The position numbers and the translations under genes were made by a program. A stretch of 64,000 nucleotides of DNA from NCBI GenBank assembly GCA_013368315.1, contig JAACJM010000029.1, positions 434,001-498,000 on the forward strand, read 5' to 3'. This stretch comes from Tetrapyrgos nigripes (lineage: Eukaryota > Basidiomycota > Agaricomycetes > Agaricales > Campanellaceae). Below are positions 22,001 to 33,134 of the stretch, piece after piece. Under the pieces are notes generated by a model. The model was not told the origin of the DNA, did no database searches, and saw only the letters and a list, made by a program, of their open reading frames with translations. Position 1 is the stretch's first letter. Each line of letters opens with the position of its first letter.

Positions 22001-22506
22001 GTGCAGGTCATAAGTGGGTAGCGGGTCAGGCTTTACAAAGTAGAATACCTGCAGGTACTGGTTTGGGTTACCTGCAGGTCTACCCATTGCCATGTCTACA
22101 TAAAAATGGTATATAAAGGCAATGAGCAGCAGAATTTGGATACAACCAAGAACAAGGTAAAGAATCTACTTGCACAAACCTGCCACCTCACAGCTGGTGG
22201 CTTGAAGTAGAACAGAAGTTGGGGAGGAGGAGCAATGTCACATGTCATGCTCAAAGAGTTTCACTGAATTTTTCAGAAGGAGGAGTGATGTAAGAGAAAA
22301 AATCAGAAAGAGGAGAGATGTCACATGTCATGCTTGAAGTGTTCGCTGGATTTTTGGAGAGAGGTGTGATGGTGCAACAAGTGTTTGCTAGAAGTCATGG
22401 GTCTTCAGCAGACGCGGAAATGCCCTAAGAAAGTGTAGAAAGGGTGAAAATAGGTGAAGATCATAAGGAGGGCGCGTGATAATTTTGTCCACAAAAGCCA
22501 AGCATA
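19082..22506. mobile_element. Large inverted-repeat element, left arm split by an insertion
   Basis: The right arm 22192-22506 is the inverted copy of two separated left pieces, 19082-19270 and 21411-21532. In the right arm these pieces are contiguous, so about 2.1 kb (about 19271-21405) was inserted into the left arm later. The outer ends are TATGCTTGGC and its complement. The 21533-22191 centre has no gene. No clean target duplication is visible. The arms contain repeated GTGACATGTGACA-type motifs. Confidence 0.65.
19271..21405. other. Secondary insertion in the left arm
   Basis: The borders are inferred from the contiguity of the right arm. The left edge has repeated GTATAG/CATACA motifs (GTATAGCAGCGTATAGGG) and the right edge has related TATAGAAATGTATAG motifs, possibly a diverged inverted repeat. 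No convincing coding frame is present. Confidence 0.4.
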
Positions 22507-22916
22507 CTTATCAGTGCTCAGCCATTCTCAACACACTCCTTTCTCCTCCCTGTAACAGAAGGCTGGTGGTTCCTGTTCCCTGTACTGGCATCTATGGTCG
22601 CTGATGCCTTATCCTAGTTTCGTGTAGCCAGACTGACAATATATGCTTGACACTCTTCGTGTGCCAAAGTAGAGGGCTGTGTAACATGACTTTGATGATG
22701 AGCTAATCATTTTGGCTGGAGAGTGCTTTGCTGGTCAAATCCAGTGATCTGATCCCAAGTCACAATCACTTCCTCTTTGTCTTCTATGCCAATCTTTAGG
22801 TTCACATCAACTCAGTTAATCTTTACAAGCCTCCTGGAGAACTTTCCTGGCATTTTTGTGAGGATCTCAAGAGGCCGAAAACATGATTACATCATCTTAA
22901 AAGCCACGTTACACAG
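22507..22916. other. Intergenic, nothing recognised
   Basis: No sustained reading frame, repeat or RNA gene is visible. Confidence 0.4.
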
Positions 22917-23347
22917 TTATGAGGCCCTTTAGGCCAAGTTAACTTATGTCAACCCCTCAATTGAGTATCAAACTTTCTCTTGGGTTCTAACTTTTACACA
23001 CCACCTCAGCGCTCTGAAGTGCCTGAACACTGCCATTTCAGCTGATGCTCAACTGACATGTCATTCCTGCCTTCCCTCCATCGCTGTTGATGCACCAGGT
23101 TCATACACGTTTACTTGGCATTTACCTTCCCTCAACAGCTGTCAAAAGTCATCAAGAGCCACTCTCTGAGACTCTGAATCACTATGGATACCTCTAATCC
23201 AAGGTCATTTAAAGGCGCTGTTACATTACATAAAATGGTACAGTATTGGGCTCTATCTAAATAAAAGAATTTTTTACTGCATACAAAACTGTTTTACTTA
23301 AACAGGCCTCGTAATTTGCCATGTGAAGCAGTGGCACCTTTCCCCAG
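22917..23347 (+). mobile_element. Helitron-like element B, 431 bp
   Basis: The 5' end TTATGAGGCCCTTTAGGCC matches the 5' end of element A for about 35 bp. The 3' part has ACAGGCCTCGTAATTTGCC, a hairpin-like GCCATGTGAAGCAGTGGC and the terminus TTTCCCCAG followed by T. The 5' flanking base is G rather than the expected A. The interior shows no coding frame. Confidence 0.5.
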
Positions 23348-24508
23348 TCCTATAAGAAAGACACAGGACTAGCCTTATCCATGCTTTATCCCAAGTCAAG
23401 TCCCTCAAGACCAGGTTGCATGCTGAGCAGAAATAGGCTTTCTACTTTGAATTACACACCAACTCTCTTCAGTTGTCCAAACTTCTCCTACATCATCCTC
23501 TCCTTCTCCCTTCAAGACAGTCCAGCTAAAGATGGCAGAGCTCAAAAATCGCACTCATGAAGCTGAACTGCATCTCAAAAGAGAGGCAGTTCATCATGCA
23601 CTGGTTGAGTAGTGGACTGCCTTGTTGCATTATTGATTGACTTGACACTGGCAAAGAATGCAACGAGGATGGACTACATCATCAAGTCTGGGTCATCTAA
23701 AAGCTGTAGGATGCAGAGAAGCAGCAGTATGGAGAGGTGGAGATGTGTATGGCCCACTGACAAAGGCATCAAGGAGTGATAAGTGTATCATCAGGTACAT
23801 ATATGTGTATTATTCTTTCTATTTCTCTTGTTTGACCTTTTTCATATCAGTATCTGCCACTTTCCAAAGCAACCGGACTGCATATATGTGCAGTCACCCC
23901 ATCCTCAATAACCCCAATCTTTTCCTCTGCCTCCACCTCCACACAACATTTCTAGGGCTAACTGCAGAGGAAGACATCACTATCATCATGTACACCACCA
24001 TCACCCTCCAGTCCCTGTTGCTGGTCAAGATGCCAACATAGCAAATGGTGTTATCATTCCCCAACTTCTAACGACAATCCAGCTATCATGCAGCCATATT
24101 GTCAATCTTACTCATTCTCATTCCCAATGTGACAGTCCAACCCACTCACTCAAAATGCTCCTCCAGGCCACTACTACTGCTGATTCACCACTCACACTCA
24201 ATGGTCCAGGCTATCCTCCCCAGCCCAGAGACAGTCAAAGCTGGATCTATTCCAGATAGAGAGTGATCTCATTCTCATATGGGACCTCCACTGCCTCAAG
24301 GCTACCAATTCTCTTATTCACCACCACCCACACCTCCTGGTTATGCCCATCTCAACTCATCTACTACATGTTCCTCACTCTCACTGAGGTCTATATACCT
24401 CAGCAACTCTCCTCCTGTTTCTCATCAGGAACATGATAGGGTTTGGAAAATTCGGTCCTGGACTGAAAGTCCAGTTCAAAGTTCAAGAATTTTGTGGACC
24501 AGACCACA
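23348..24508. other. Repeat-rich, no gene recognised
   Basis: A 127-codon plus-strand frame at 23658-24041 has no recognisable motif and poor composition. I do not call it a gene. Confidence 0.4.
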
Positions 24509-25103
24509 GGTTCAGTCTGGAGTCTAGCAAATTCTGAAATTTACTGGACACATCCAAGTGTGTCTGAATGCACTGAACAGGAACTTGGTCCCCAGGACTT
24601 GATTTTTTATGTTTGATGACCACTCATATTGCATACACACTCTGAATTCATGTCTGTGCAATTACAATCTATTTTGGTAGAGCACTTGGGCATGTAATGG
24701 ACACAGAAACATCCATCTCTGAGCCGGATTCCAGAGCAGTTTCAGTATACTTCCTTTTTCTGTGCTTTGGCTGGTCTTTTGTCATCAACAGGCTCAGAAG
24801 TATTATTTCACATACAGATAGCTACTCAACTCATTGCTGTCTTAGTAAGAGAAACTCATTTGGCTATCTTGGAGACAGAAAAAGTTCAGACATGTCTGAA
24901 CCTTACTTGGACTTGAACTGGACTGAAGTTCAATGGATGTGAAGTCCCGTTCAAAGTTCAGAGAATCTCTGGACTGGACCTTGTGAGAATCTCTGCAACC
25001 TCCAGTTTCTTTAAATTTAAAAAGAAAAGTTCAGAGAATCTCTGGACCAGACCTTGTGTCCAGTCCAGCATTCAAAAAATTTGGCACTGAACTGGACTGA
25101 ACC
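24509..25103. mobile_element. Putative MITE with GGTTCAGTC inverted ends
   Basis: The left end (GGTTCAGTCTGG, then AAATT, then CTGGACACA) and the complement of the right end (GGTTCAGTCCAG, then AAATT, then CTGGACACA) align over about 50 bp. Internal repeats of AGAGAATCTCTGGAC add secondary structure. No target duplication was confirmed. Confidence 0.45.
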
Positions 25104-26640
25104 GGTGAGATGCTGAGCGTGGGGTTGAAGGCAAATGACTCAACCAACAACTACCTTCCACTCAAGATGAGGTGTATAGTTTGGGGGTAGGGAGATGCTA
25201 AAGCTCTCACAGTAGATCTAGATGAACCAAATCTTCAAAGAAGAAGAAAAAGAAGTATAATCAAAGTCAAGACGAGATGGAGTAGCACTTTGACTGGGTG
25301 AAGACTAGTTTGGATGGGGGACAAAGGGTAAAAAGATGTAAAAGGAAGGTGACATGGAGGATCGGGAGGTGGTAGGAAGTAGGTAAAATGTGGGTAGGAA
25401 GATTATAGATGATGGAGAGAGGATATATGGGTGCCCTGTGGTGACACACCAACAAATACACAAAACAAAACTGGGGATGGGCAGAAGTGGATGGTAATAC
25501 ACTGCTTGAATAGGTGCAGCTACCTCTGAAGGCAAACTAAGCGCAGGACAAAGGTGAAAACAAAACTGGCTTGGAATCAAAGAAGACTTAGTACACCTCT
25601 GCAAGGTACCGCACAATACAACAAGTGACTCTACGAACACACCTCTGCAAGGTACAGTGCAATACAACAAGTGGATTGTTTGGTATGAAAAGACTGAACA
25701 CTGAGAAGGGGTATGACACCTCCCCCTGAAGATGAACTGTAGATGACTGCTTTCCACAGGAACAATACTTGTTTGCTGTTGCAGTTACAAGCAGTTGTTG
25801 TATGATAAGGTAATCGAAGTGCACTTTTATAGTCAGCCACATGATTAGCTAAGTACTATATAGTAGTTTACTACAGTCCATCAAGCCTCTGAGTCCGTAC
25901 ATGGTTCGTAGGTAATCGTTGAGTGTTAGTAGGAGTCAGGGATTGTAAATACATGTTGAACACATCATCAATCACAGTCCAGATGAGATATCTCTCGTCC
26001 GAGTAGTAAAACAAAGTGGGAAATCTGGTAAATGAACTGTTTTGTAAGTGACTGTATCCAAACAAAGGATAGTAAAGTCCAAGTGTGCTTCGACCAGCAT
26101 GTCACCAACTGCGTTTATGGTAAAACTCTTAAGATTAAACTAAATGAAAGCTTTTGTCTTAAAGGATACCTGTTTGTGAGTCATTCTAGTGGACAAGCTA
26201 GACGATTCATAGGTTCAATTGTGTATATAGTGAGTTTGCACTACTTCGATTAGAAGTGTGCAAAATGACGGAGTGCATGGCCAGGTGTTTACCTGCCATA
26301 TCACCAGACTTTCCAAACCCTAGAATGTGAGTGTGATGATCCACGCAAATAAGAGTACCTTTACAAATATAGAAGTGGACGAGACAGCCAAGAAAGGATG
26401 CAATCTGCCCCTCCCAACACACATGTTCCTCACCAACTGGCTCCTCAGGTGACGTTATGAGAAGGAGAAGGTTGACATCTGATTCCTCAAGTGAGGGCTG
26501 CACATATCTTTGTCCCTGTTCAAAGGGATGCGCCAACAAAGAAGATAAGGTGGAGCACTACCAGTCCAGGTGAGGTCTTTTTTAGAGTTTCCATGCAGGT
26601 GTAAAAACTCATAAGTATCTGCGAGGTACTCACCACAAAA
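25104..26640. other. Probable retroelement debris
   Basis: A 35-bp direct duplication (CACCTCTGCAAGGTAC at about 25594 and 25640) is present. On the minus strand a purine tract (CAGGGGGAGG) precedes TGTCATACCCC near 25715-25735, resembling a polypurine tract plus LTR start. Surrounding minus-strand frames are broken and unrecognised. Confidence 0.3.
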
Positions 26641-27190
26641 CTCATGCAAAACTCACACTTGTGAGTTGCAAGTTAGACAAGTTGCAAGTAGCTGGTGAGT
26701 GCGAGTCTAAGATTTTGAATTTTTGCAAAACTCATGCAAGTATTTGCCAACTCATCAATTTTGGCCAGAAATAATTCTACTCAAGAGTCATTCATAGTAG
26801 CTCCTATTTGCCACCAAGTTTTGACATGAATGTGAGTCCAGAAGCTTGAAAATGCTCAAAAATTGTAAACTATGTATTTAATATTGCAACATCTTAATCT
26901 TTGCATGAATCAGACATCTCACTAAGCTAATTAACCAGCACAATATACTTGTACTTGGTACAATTCTTTTGTATATTGATGACAGCTCAGATTCAGACTT
27001 CACATTAGCAAGTATACCTGCCAATACTTGCATAAAACTCACAGACTAACCAAACTTGCCACTTACAAGTACTTGCACTCATGTGAGGCAGGTTGATATT
27101 CTGGCAAGTTTCAGCAAGTGCAAGTTGAGATTTTCTAGGATCTAAATCTGTGAGTTGCAAGTGTGAGTACTGGCAAGTAAGACTCATCAG
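26641..27190. repeat. Region of repeated ACTTGCAAGT / ACTCACAAGT motifs
   Basis: Both ends are dense in direct and inverted copies of TTGCAAGT and GTGAGT. The right end complement (CCAGTACTCACACTTGCAA) resembles the left end, suggesting a MITE-like inverted-repeat element without clear borders. Confidence 0.35.
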
Positions 27191-27839
27191 GAACTCTAGT
27201 CTTTTTCAGCTCTCATTGCAAGACACTCACTAACTATTTCGAAATATATTTGGGTCAAGTCTTGAAGTTTTCCTACATTCCTTGTCTACTATTTCTAATC
27301 TCTAGATGGTTTGTTTTCTGATCCTTCCCCTGCCCATCATTGTTGTCTCTTGTCTCGATTTTTTATGCCTCAGAACAAGAAGTGATACTGACACTCATGA
27401 TATAGATCTTCTACTATGTAACTGCCTTCTCTAAATCGGTCAGTGTCATGAAGCCCTACCTTATCATTGTTGCTACTGGGGTTGTCAATGTCGCTATGAC
27501 TGTACATCCATTCTTCAAGTTCCACTCGTCCACTATGTCAACCTAAATACCTTTTTCATCCAGGTATCATCTTCATGAAACATCTCAGCAGTCATTGTTT
27601 CCTCCACTACAGTGCCTTCTGGATGTCTCTGTCACTCATTGTTGGTGTTGTTTCTATCACCATCAATGGGCTTGTAGTGTTTACATCTCACTGACAGATT
27701 TGTGTCCCTTCAGATATACCAGGTGAGTTTCCTTTGCTTTTGGCTCCGGTTAGCTTTCCATTAACTTGCAAGTTGACAGCTCAGTCCTACAGTGGAATTT
27801 GTGTACAAGGTATGTCTTTCTATTGTCACCTTCATGTCG
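27191..27839. other. Intergenic, nothing recognised
   Basis: It is AT-rich with short broken frames only. Confidence 0.4.
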
Positions 27840-28730
27840 TTTAGCATGTACTCCAGCTGCTTATAATCAAACTGTAAGCTCTATGTAAGTAGATTATAAT
27901 CCAGCTGTAATCCAGTTGTAATATGGCTGTAATTGGGTTATAATCTACTGTAATCAAGTTATAATCAGGCTGTAAGGTGCATATAAATATGTCAGTGAGG
28001 GCCACTGTATACAGTGACAGGTACAAGTCCTCATTTAATTGCAAAATATGCAATTGACTCTGAAGAGGTAGATGTGGATCATGGACTGGGCACCGAGCAC
28101 TAGTTCGTTGCTTGACGAAAGCTTAACAGAGAATAGTGGAGAATTTGCGGAGAAGGTGCTTAGTGCTGAGTTTGCCAAGCTGACAGAATAGGATATGTTG
28201 AGTGATGACATGTGCGTCCTCAGACTCCTAGATACGCATTGATTTCGCTTTCTCTTATCTTTATTTGATTTACATTTTAGTATATATACCATACTTTTAC
28301 TCTGAATGGATTTGAGTTTTCTGCCCTGAATTACCACCTTCTGACAGGATATATTTTCCCAGGATATGAAAAATGCGGCCATTTGAGCTCACAATAAGAA
28401 TATGTTGGTGTGGGCCACTGTATACAGCTGCAGGTACAAGTCCTCATCCCATTGCACAAAATGCAATAGACTCTGAAGAGGTAGATGTGGGTCATGGACT
28501 GGGCACTGGGCACTTGATGAAAGTTGACAGAGAATTTGCAGAGAAGCTTGGTACCAAGTCTGCTGAGCTGACGGAATAGGATATATTTTCCCGGGATATG
28601 AAAAATGTGGCCATTTGAGCTCACAATAAGACTCATAACCAAAACGCAAATGCTATAATCATTCTAATCTGCCCAGGATATTATAAATATTATAACTGAT
28701 TACAGTCATTACAACTAGGTTATAAGAGGG
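27840..28730. repeat. Complex direct-repeat block
   Basis: A 100-bp segment containing GGGCCACTGTATACAG and CTCTGAAGAGGTAGATGTGG occurs at about 27994 and 28410. A 60-bp segment (AGGATATATTTTCCC, then GCCATTTGAGCTCACAATAA) occurs at 28346 and about 28578. Clusters of GTAATC/TTATAATC motifs lie at 27865-27970 and 28680-28725 near both ends, as in subterminal repeats of a DNA transposon. Confidence 0.6.
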
Positions 28731-29505
28731 GGGGTTCCTTTTCGCTGATGACCTTGGGGGAGGGGGGTCTGGGCTGAGCTTATGACTGAAAAGTACCTCA
28801 TGTCCTAGAGGGTGTCTAGACCCATTTTATGGAGGGATTCTAGCTTGAAGATATCAAAAATACATTGTCTCAGCCTTTGAGGAGGTAAAAGACTTGTCTG
28901 AAATCAACCCGAAATGCCTTCTCAAGGTGGAATGACACTGAAATGGTATATAGTTCTCATGGCTAGTGAGGTCATCAGTGGTCTCACATGAACTTTTCAA
29001 GAAAACATTTTGCCACCTCTTTGCAATGGATGCTACCTAGTATCTACCACTATTCTACAGGGTCTGCCAAGTTATTGGGCTGTATATGAGGCAGCCTGAA
29101 GGAAAATTTGATTTGATAATTTGTAAGCAAATTATCACCTTCCATTTTAGGAAGGAGAGGGGGAGAGGTGTCTGGCTGATCCTTACAACCCAAAAGGAAC
29201 ATCTGGTCCAGTCATAACCATCTGCATACCCCTTGGTTTTCTGTGTATGTATATGTACTTAGGAGAATATTAATGGCATTGGTTGGTCTTCTTTCACCTG
29301 CTTAACACATAATTTCAAGTTCAGATGCCTTTCTCTCTAGACCTCACTGGACTGGCACCAGCAGTCTGTATATAGATATCTTGAGCTTATAGCAATGTGC
29401 TAGATAATAGTAGATGTGGACGGGATGGGACTGGATTGGATTGGATTGAATGTTATTGATTGATTAGTGGTTAGCCTCCATCATTATGAAAAGGCCAGGC
29501 ATCAG
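28731..29505. other. Intergenic, nothing recognised
   Basis: No coding frame or structured repeat beyond a short GGATT run near 29435. Confidence 0.4.
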
Positions 29506-30782
29506 AAATCTGCGGGTACATCCTGCGGGTACATGCGGGTACCTTCAAATAGTCAATACCCTTTACTTATTATGTAGAATCATTGTTGATTAAGCTTTCT
29601 GGTGGCTCTTTTATTGTGACTGAGGAATAAGCAGCAGAACATAGTAGAAAGGCTTTACAGGAAGCTGGACTTATAGCTGAAAGGCCTGACCTGTTGAAGA
29701 CGAAGTAGTTATGATGTCACAGACAGTCTAGGAGAATTCACAGCTGCATAGATCTAAGCAAGTGGCAGATCACACTGAAGAGACTGAGGAGACAGAGAAT
29801 GATAAAAAATCTAAGAAACAAAGAAGACAATAATGTAGAATACTGACAAAATCATTGAATATATATTTCTGGGAGCCATACAAAGTAGTTCAAAGTCATA
29901 AATAAGCAGGAAGACTGTGGAATGTAAATACAGAGTCCTTGTTATCAGCCTGCCAAAAGGTAGAGTTGTGTGGAGGCATTGAGGTTGGTCAAGATCCATG
30001 AGAATGATTCCAGAAATTACCGTAGCTTAGTATGTAATCCAATATGGGCTTGCATATCTGCAATGGCCATTAGTTCTTTCGGATGGATTCTCGTACAACA
30101 TAAAGGCGAGAAACATGGTGCCCGCATGGTACCCGCATGTGGCTGTGCACGTGTGGGTACCTTACCACCATCTACCCAACATCTAAGTCACTTCTAATGG
30201 TTTGAAAACAAGGAATGCTGTAGCTTCTGCACCAATAGTCAGTATCTCAACATGCTTAAAGTGTAGAGGTGAATTTCTATCATAAATTTTAAACCTCAGT
30301 AAGTTCACATTGATCTTGGCTTTGCTAGGAATTGGATGTACAAATAGCCTTAGTGAACACTTGAAACATTGGCTCAGTGATGAAGTAGAATGAGTAGGTT
30401 GCATTTACAATGAGAATTATGATGAACTTTATTCATGTGCAGGCTTCATTTTGAGTCCAAGGGTAATCTTGGTACATAATTCATAGAACATTGGCTTGCA
30501 GAGAATGAAAATAGTCTCTACTGCATAGAATAGTCTTGTGGCAAAAATATCCAGGCTGTTTTGTAGAGAAATACTTGAGTTAGCAATGAGACTCTACTGT
30601 GGATAGGAATAAGTGGCTGTGCTTATCCACGCACATTTGAGTTTCACTACACTTCGTTGAAGTCCATTTACAAGCTCTATGTATACTTTTACACCTCTCT
30701 ACTATATTACAAATGCCCATATGTATGTCATACATTGTTGAACTCTAATATTTACTGGTACCCGGGCCGTACCCGCAGATTT
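29506..30782. mobile_element. Putative DNA element with AAATCTGCGGGTAC inverted ends
   Basis: AAATCTGCGGGTAC at 29506 is matched by its complement ending at 30782. Extra GCGGGTAC/GTACCCGC copies lie just inside each end. No transposase frame and no convincing target duplication were found. Confidence 0.45.
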
Positions 30783-31159
30783 CCCTATACCGTGAAAAGG
30801 CCTAGGAACGGTATTAATTTAAGCCCACTGGCTAAAAAGTTGGGGAAAAGATTGGATTTCCGATGAAAGTGAAGATGAAAGTGAAGTCGGGGAGGGATGG
30901 TGGGCTTGGATCAATGATTGATAAATTGGGAGGAGGACGAGGAGGAGGGAGAGAAAGGTGAGGCATATGCAATAGCACGAGCGAGCACTGATGTAGGTAC
31001 TACACGCAACAATTTCCTCAGCTTAAAATATCATTTACGCTACTAGTACAGCATCACTGGTACTCATATATAAAGGTAATCAATCTGCCTTGGATGTAAA
31101 GTATACTACTGGCAGCTGTATACGCAGTCGCACTGTAGTGCCTCGAGTCACTTTACTCT

Positions 31160-32171
31160 TTACTGGGGTCTTCCAACATTGGCACTGCAAAAATCCGATC
31201 GATGGCTTGAGTGTGCAGAACTCTTGCTTGAGAACAGAAGAGGAGAGTACTCACGAGAATCTGCCCCGGTAATTGCCTGTAGTGGAATCCCGTTGTCAGC
31301 TCAAGTTTTGGTAACAGGAATTTATTACATACCTGGAGGAGTATACTGGCAAACAACATATCTAGAAGATTTCTGGAAGATGGTACCAGCAGGGCAGTCT
31401 GCGATAGCACAAGCGATTTGGTTGGTTGCTTTCCATACAACCTTTGAGTTGGAGCGAGTTGAAAGTGTAAGAAGGTGTAAGATAAGATTCATCGTACGGC
31501 GAAGTCATACATACTTGAGTGAAATGTCCAGTGTTCTGAGAGAACACGGGGTTGTTGTCTAAATAAATTTGGGAAGTAAGTAAGAGTAAGGCTTAGACCA
31601 AGCTACACCAAAGTATATTAGAGAAATGATCAGATACTTACAGTCGTAGTTGGCTGGATAAGAGATGCGATTAAACATGTAATATTGCAGAAAAATGGTT
31701 GAACATACAAGCTTCATTCATCCAAGAACGCATAGCAGTTTCGATAGTATAGTTGCCTGTGCCTGCTCCCTGTAGTAGGTGTAGTAGGTAAATAAGAAGA
31801 TATCAGTTGAGATCTTTCATCTAATGAATTGCGTACTTACAAGGTTCTCTCCAACACCGTTTGTTCCACTGCGAGTTGAACAATGCCAATGATCAGCGCT
31901 TACTCTATATAACATAGTACGGATGAACCTAGAAGTTTATAACATACCTATGCTTGAACACACATTTATTAGCATAATCCTGCACCCCAGCAGCAATTTC
32001 CTCATTCCAAGTGACTGGGCCAGCGCCGTACTTGGCGCGATTGGTGTTGTGGAGGTCAATGGCTTGGTCTTCGAAGCTTTGTCCTGCCTCGAGAGTACTA
32101 GGGTTCGGGAGTGCTGAGACGGACGAAGCGATAAGGATGGCGAGAGAGGCAAAGGAGAGAGTCAATTGCAT
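31160..32171 (-). CDS. Secreted CAP/PR-1-like protein
   Basis: The eight-exon model is 31948-32171, 31841-31868, 31709-31769, 31642-31653 (12 nt), 31515-31558, 31333-31441, 31255-31276 and 31160-31184. All introns are GT-AG and the phases sum to 175 codons (174 aa). The product has a signal peptide (MQLTLSFASLAILIASSVSA) and a complete CAP domain: LHNTNRAKYGAGPVTWNEE, ANKCVFKHSG, GVGENL, the family signature GHFTQVVWKATNQIACA, and a C-terminal VVCQYTPPGNYRGRF. CAP proteins of this size (PR-1, yeast Pry) are secreted. Pry proteins bind sterols and fatty acids. The gene has a TATA motif at 32256-32263. Function in this fungus is inferred only from the family. Confidence 0.9.
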
Positions 32172-32255
32172 TGTTGTTGATAGTAGTACTGAGTAATAGA
32201 GAGGGAGAGAGGGAAGAGGATAACGAACTGGGGGAAAGACGATTGTAAGTTTGTC

Positions 32256-32263
32256 CTTATATA
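32256..32263 (-). promoter_or_regulatory. TATA box of the CAP gene
   Basis: TATATAAG on the minus strand lies about 85 bp upstream of the ATG. Confidence 0.5.
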
Positions 32264-32333
32264 GAGTACTACTAGCTCTGGGGTCACGGGTGTGCAACAA
32301 ATATCATGATCAACGACAGGTTGAAGCTTGAAG

Positions 32334-32680
32334 GAGGAACGACCAAAAGAATGTAAGTGTAAGTTGTACGCCTCAGTGGCCACCCGCTTAACCCAGGATT
32401 TTAGTGTAAGTAGACCCGTCCCAAGAACATTTCATTGTCGAAACCGAGGGAGGAATGACCAAAAGAATGTAAGTGTAGGCTGTACGCCTCGGCGGCCGCC
32501 CGCTTAATCCAGGATTTTAGTTTAAGTTGGATCTCTGCCACATTAAAATAGTGTAAGTAGACCCATCCCAAGAACATTTCATTGTCGAAACCGAGGGAGG
32601 AATGACCAAAAGAATGTAATTGTAGGTTGCACGCCTCGGCGGCCGCTCGCTTAATCCAGAATTTATGTAAGTTGGATCCA
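32334..32680. repeat. Three-copy tandem repeat
   Basis: Units begin at about 32334, 32449 and 32598 and share GACCAAAAGAATGTAAGTGT, TACGCCTCGGCGGCCGC and CAAGAACATTTCATTG. The middle unit has about 30 extra bases and the last is truncated. Confidence 0.85.
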
Positions 32681-32812
32681 AGGGGATGACTGCGAGACGC
32701 GTCGAGAAACCGTTGACAGATTAGAGAAATGCAACGGTATTTTATTCCTTAAGTTGTTGATGGTTCATTCCCACGATTCCATATTTGATCCACCCAAAAA
32801 TCTACCCAAGTA

Positions 32813-32860
32813 CGAGGGAAATGTGGCCATCGTTGCGCGTGGCACGATAACGAGGCTCAA
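32813..32860 (-). mobile_element. 3' end of a fourth Helitron-like element (D)
   Basis: On the minus strand it reads GAGCCTCGTTATCGTGCCAC, then a hairpin (GCCACGCGCAACGATGGC), then ACATTTCCCTCG followed by T. This is the same terminal architecture as elements A-C. I could not find a matching 5' end to its right, so the extent is unknown. Confidence 0.45.
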
Positions 32861-33134
32861 ATCTGGTGTAAACTGGGGAGACCGACATGGTGTGGATTTT
32901 GCTGACTGAATTAGCTCTTTCCTAATGCTCTTCTTTTCTTTTTTCTTTCTTTTATTGATAAAATCATGACTCATCCCCCCAAGGGGGGTCAGAAATTTTA
33001 TTTTATTACACGATGCCTAAAAATTTTTTAACAGTCTCTGAGGCTCGACCGACCGAGCGCTCCTGCCATATATGGAAGGTGGCCGCATGACTAAGCAGCC
33101 ACGCGTCGGATTGCGGTCCCGCTTTGTCGAGTCA

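Noticed and set aside
23658..24041. 127-codon plus-strand frame
   Set aside because: No motif, poor codon-like composition and repeat-rich surroundings.
25305..25757. 150-codon minus-strand frame
   Set aside because: It crosses a direct duplication and an LTR-like start. The peptide has no recognisable domain.
32813..33060. Complete Helitron-like element at 32.8 kb
   Set aside because: Only the 3' terminus is recognisable. No matching 5' end was found to the right.
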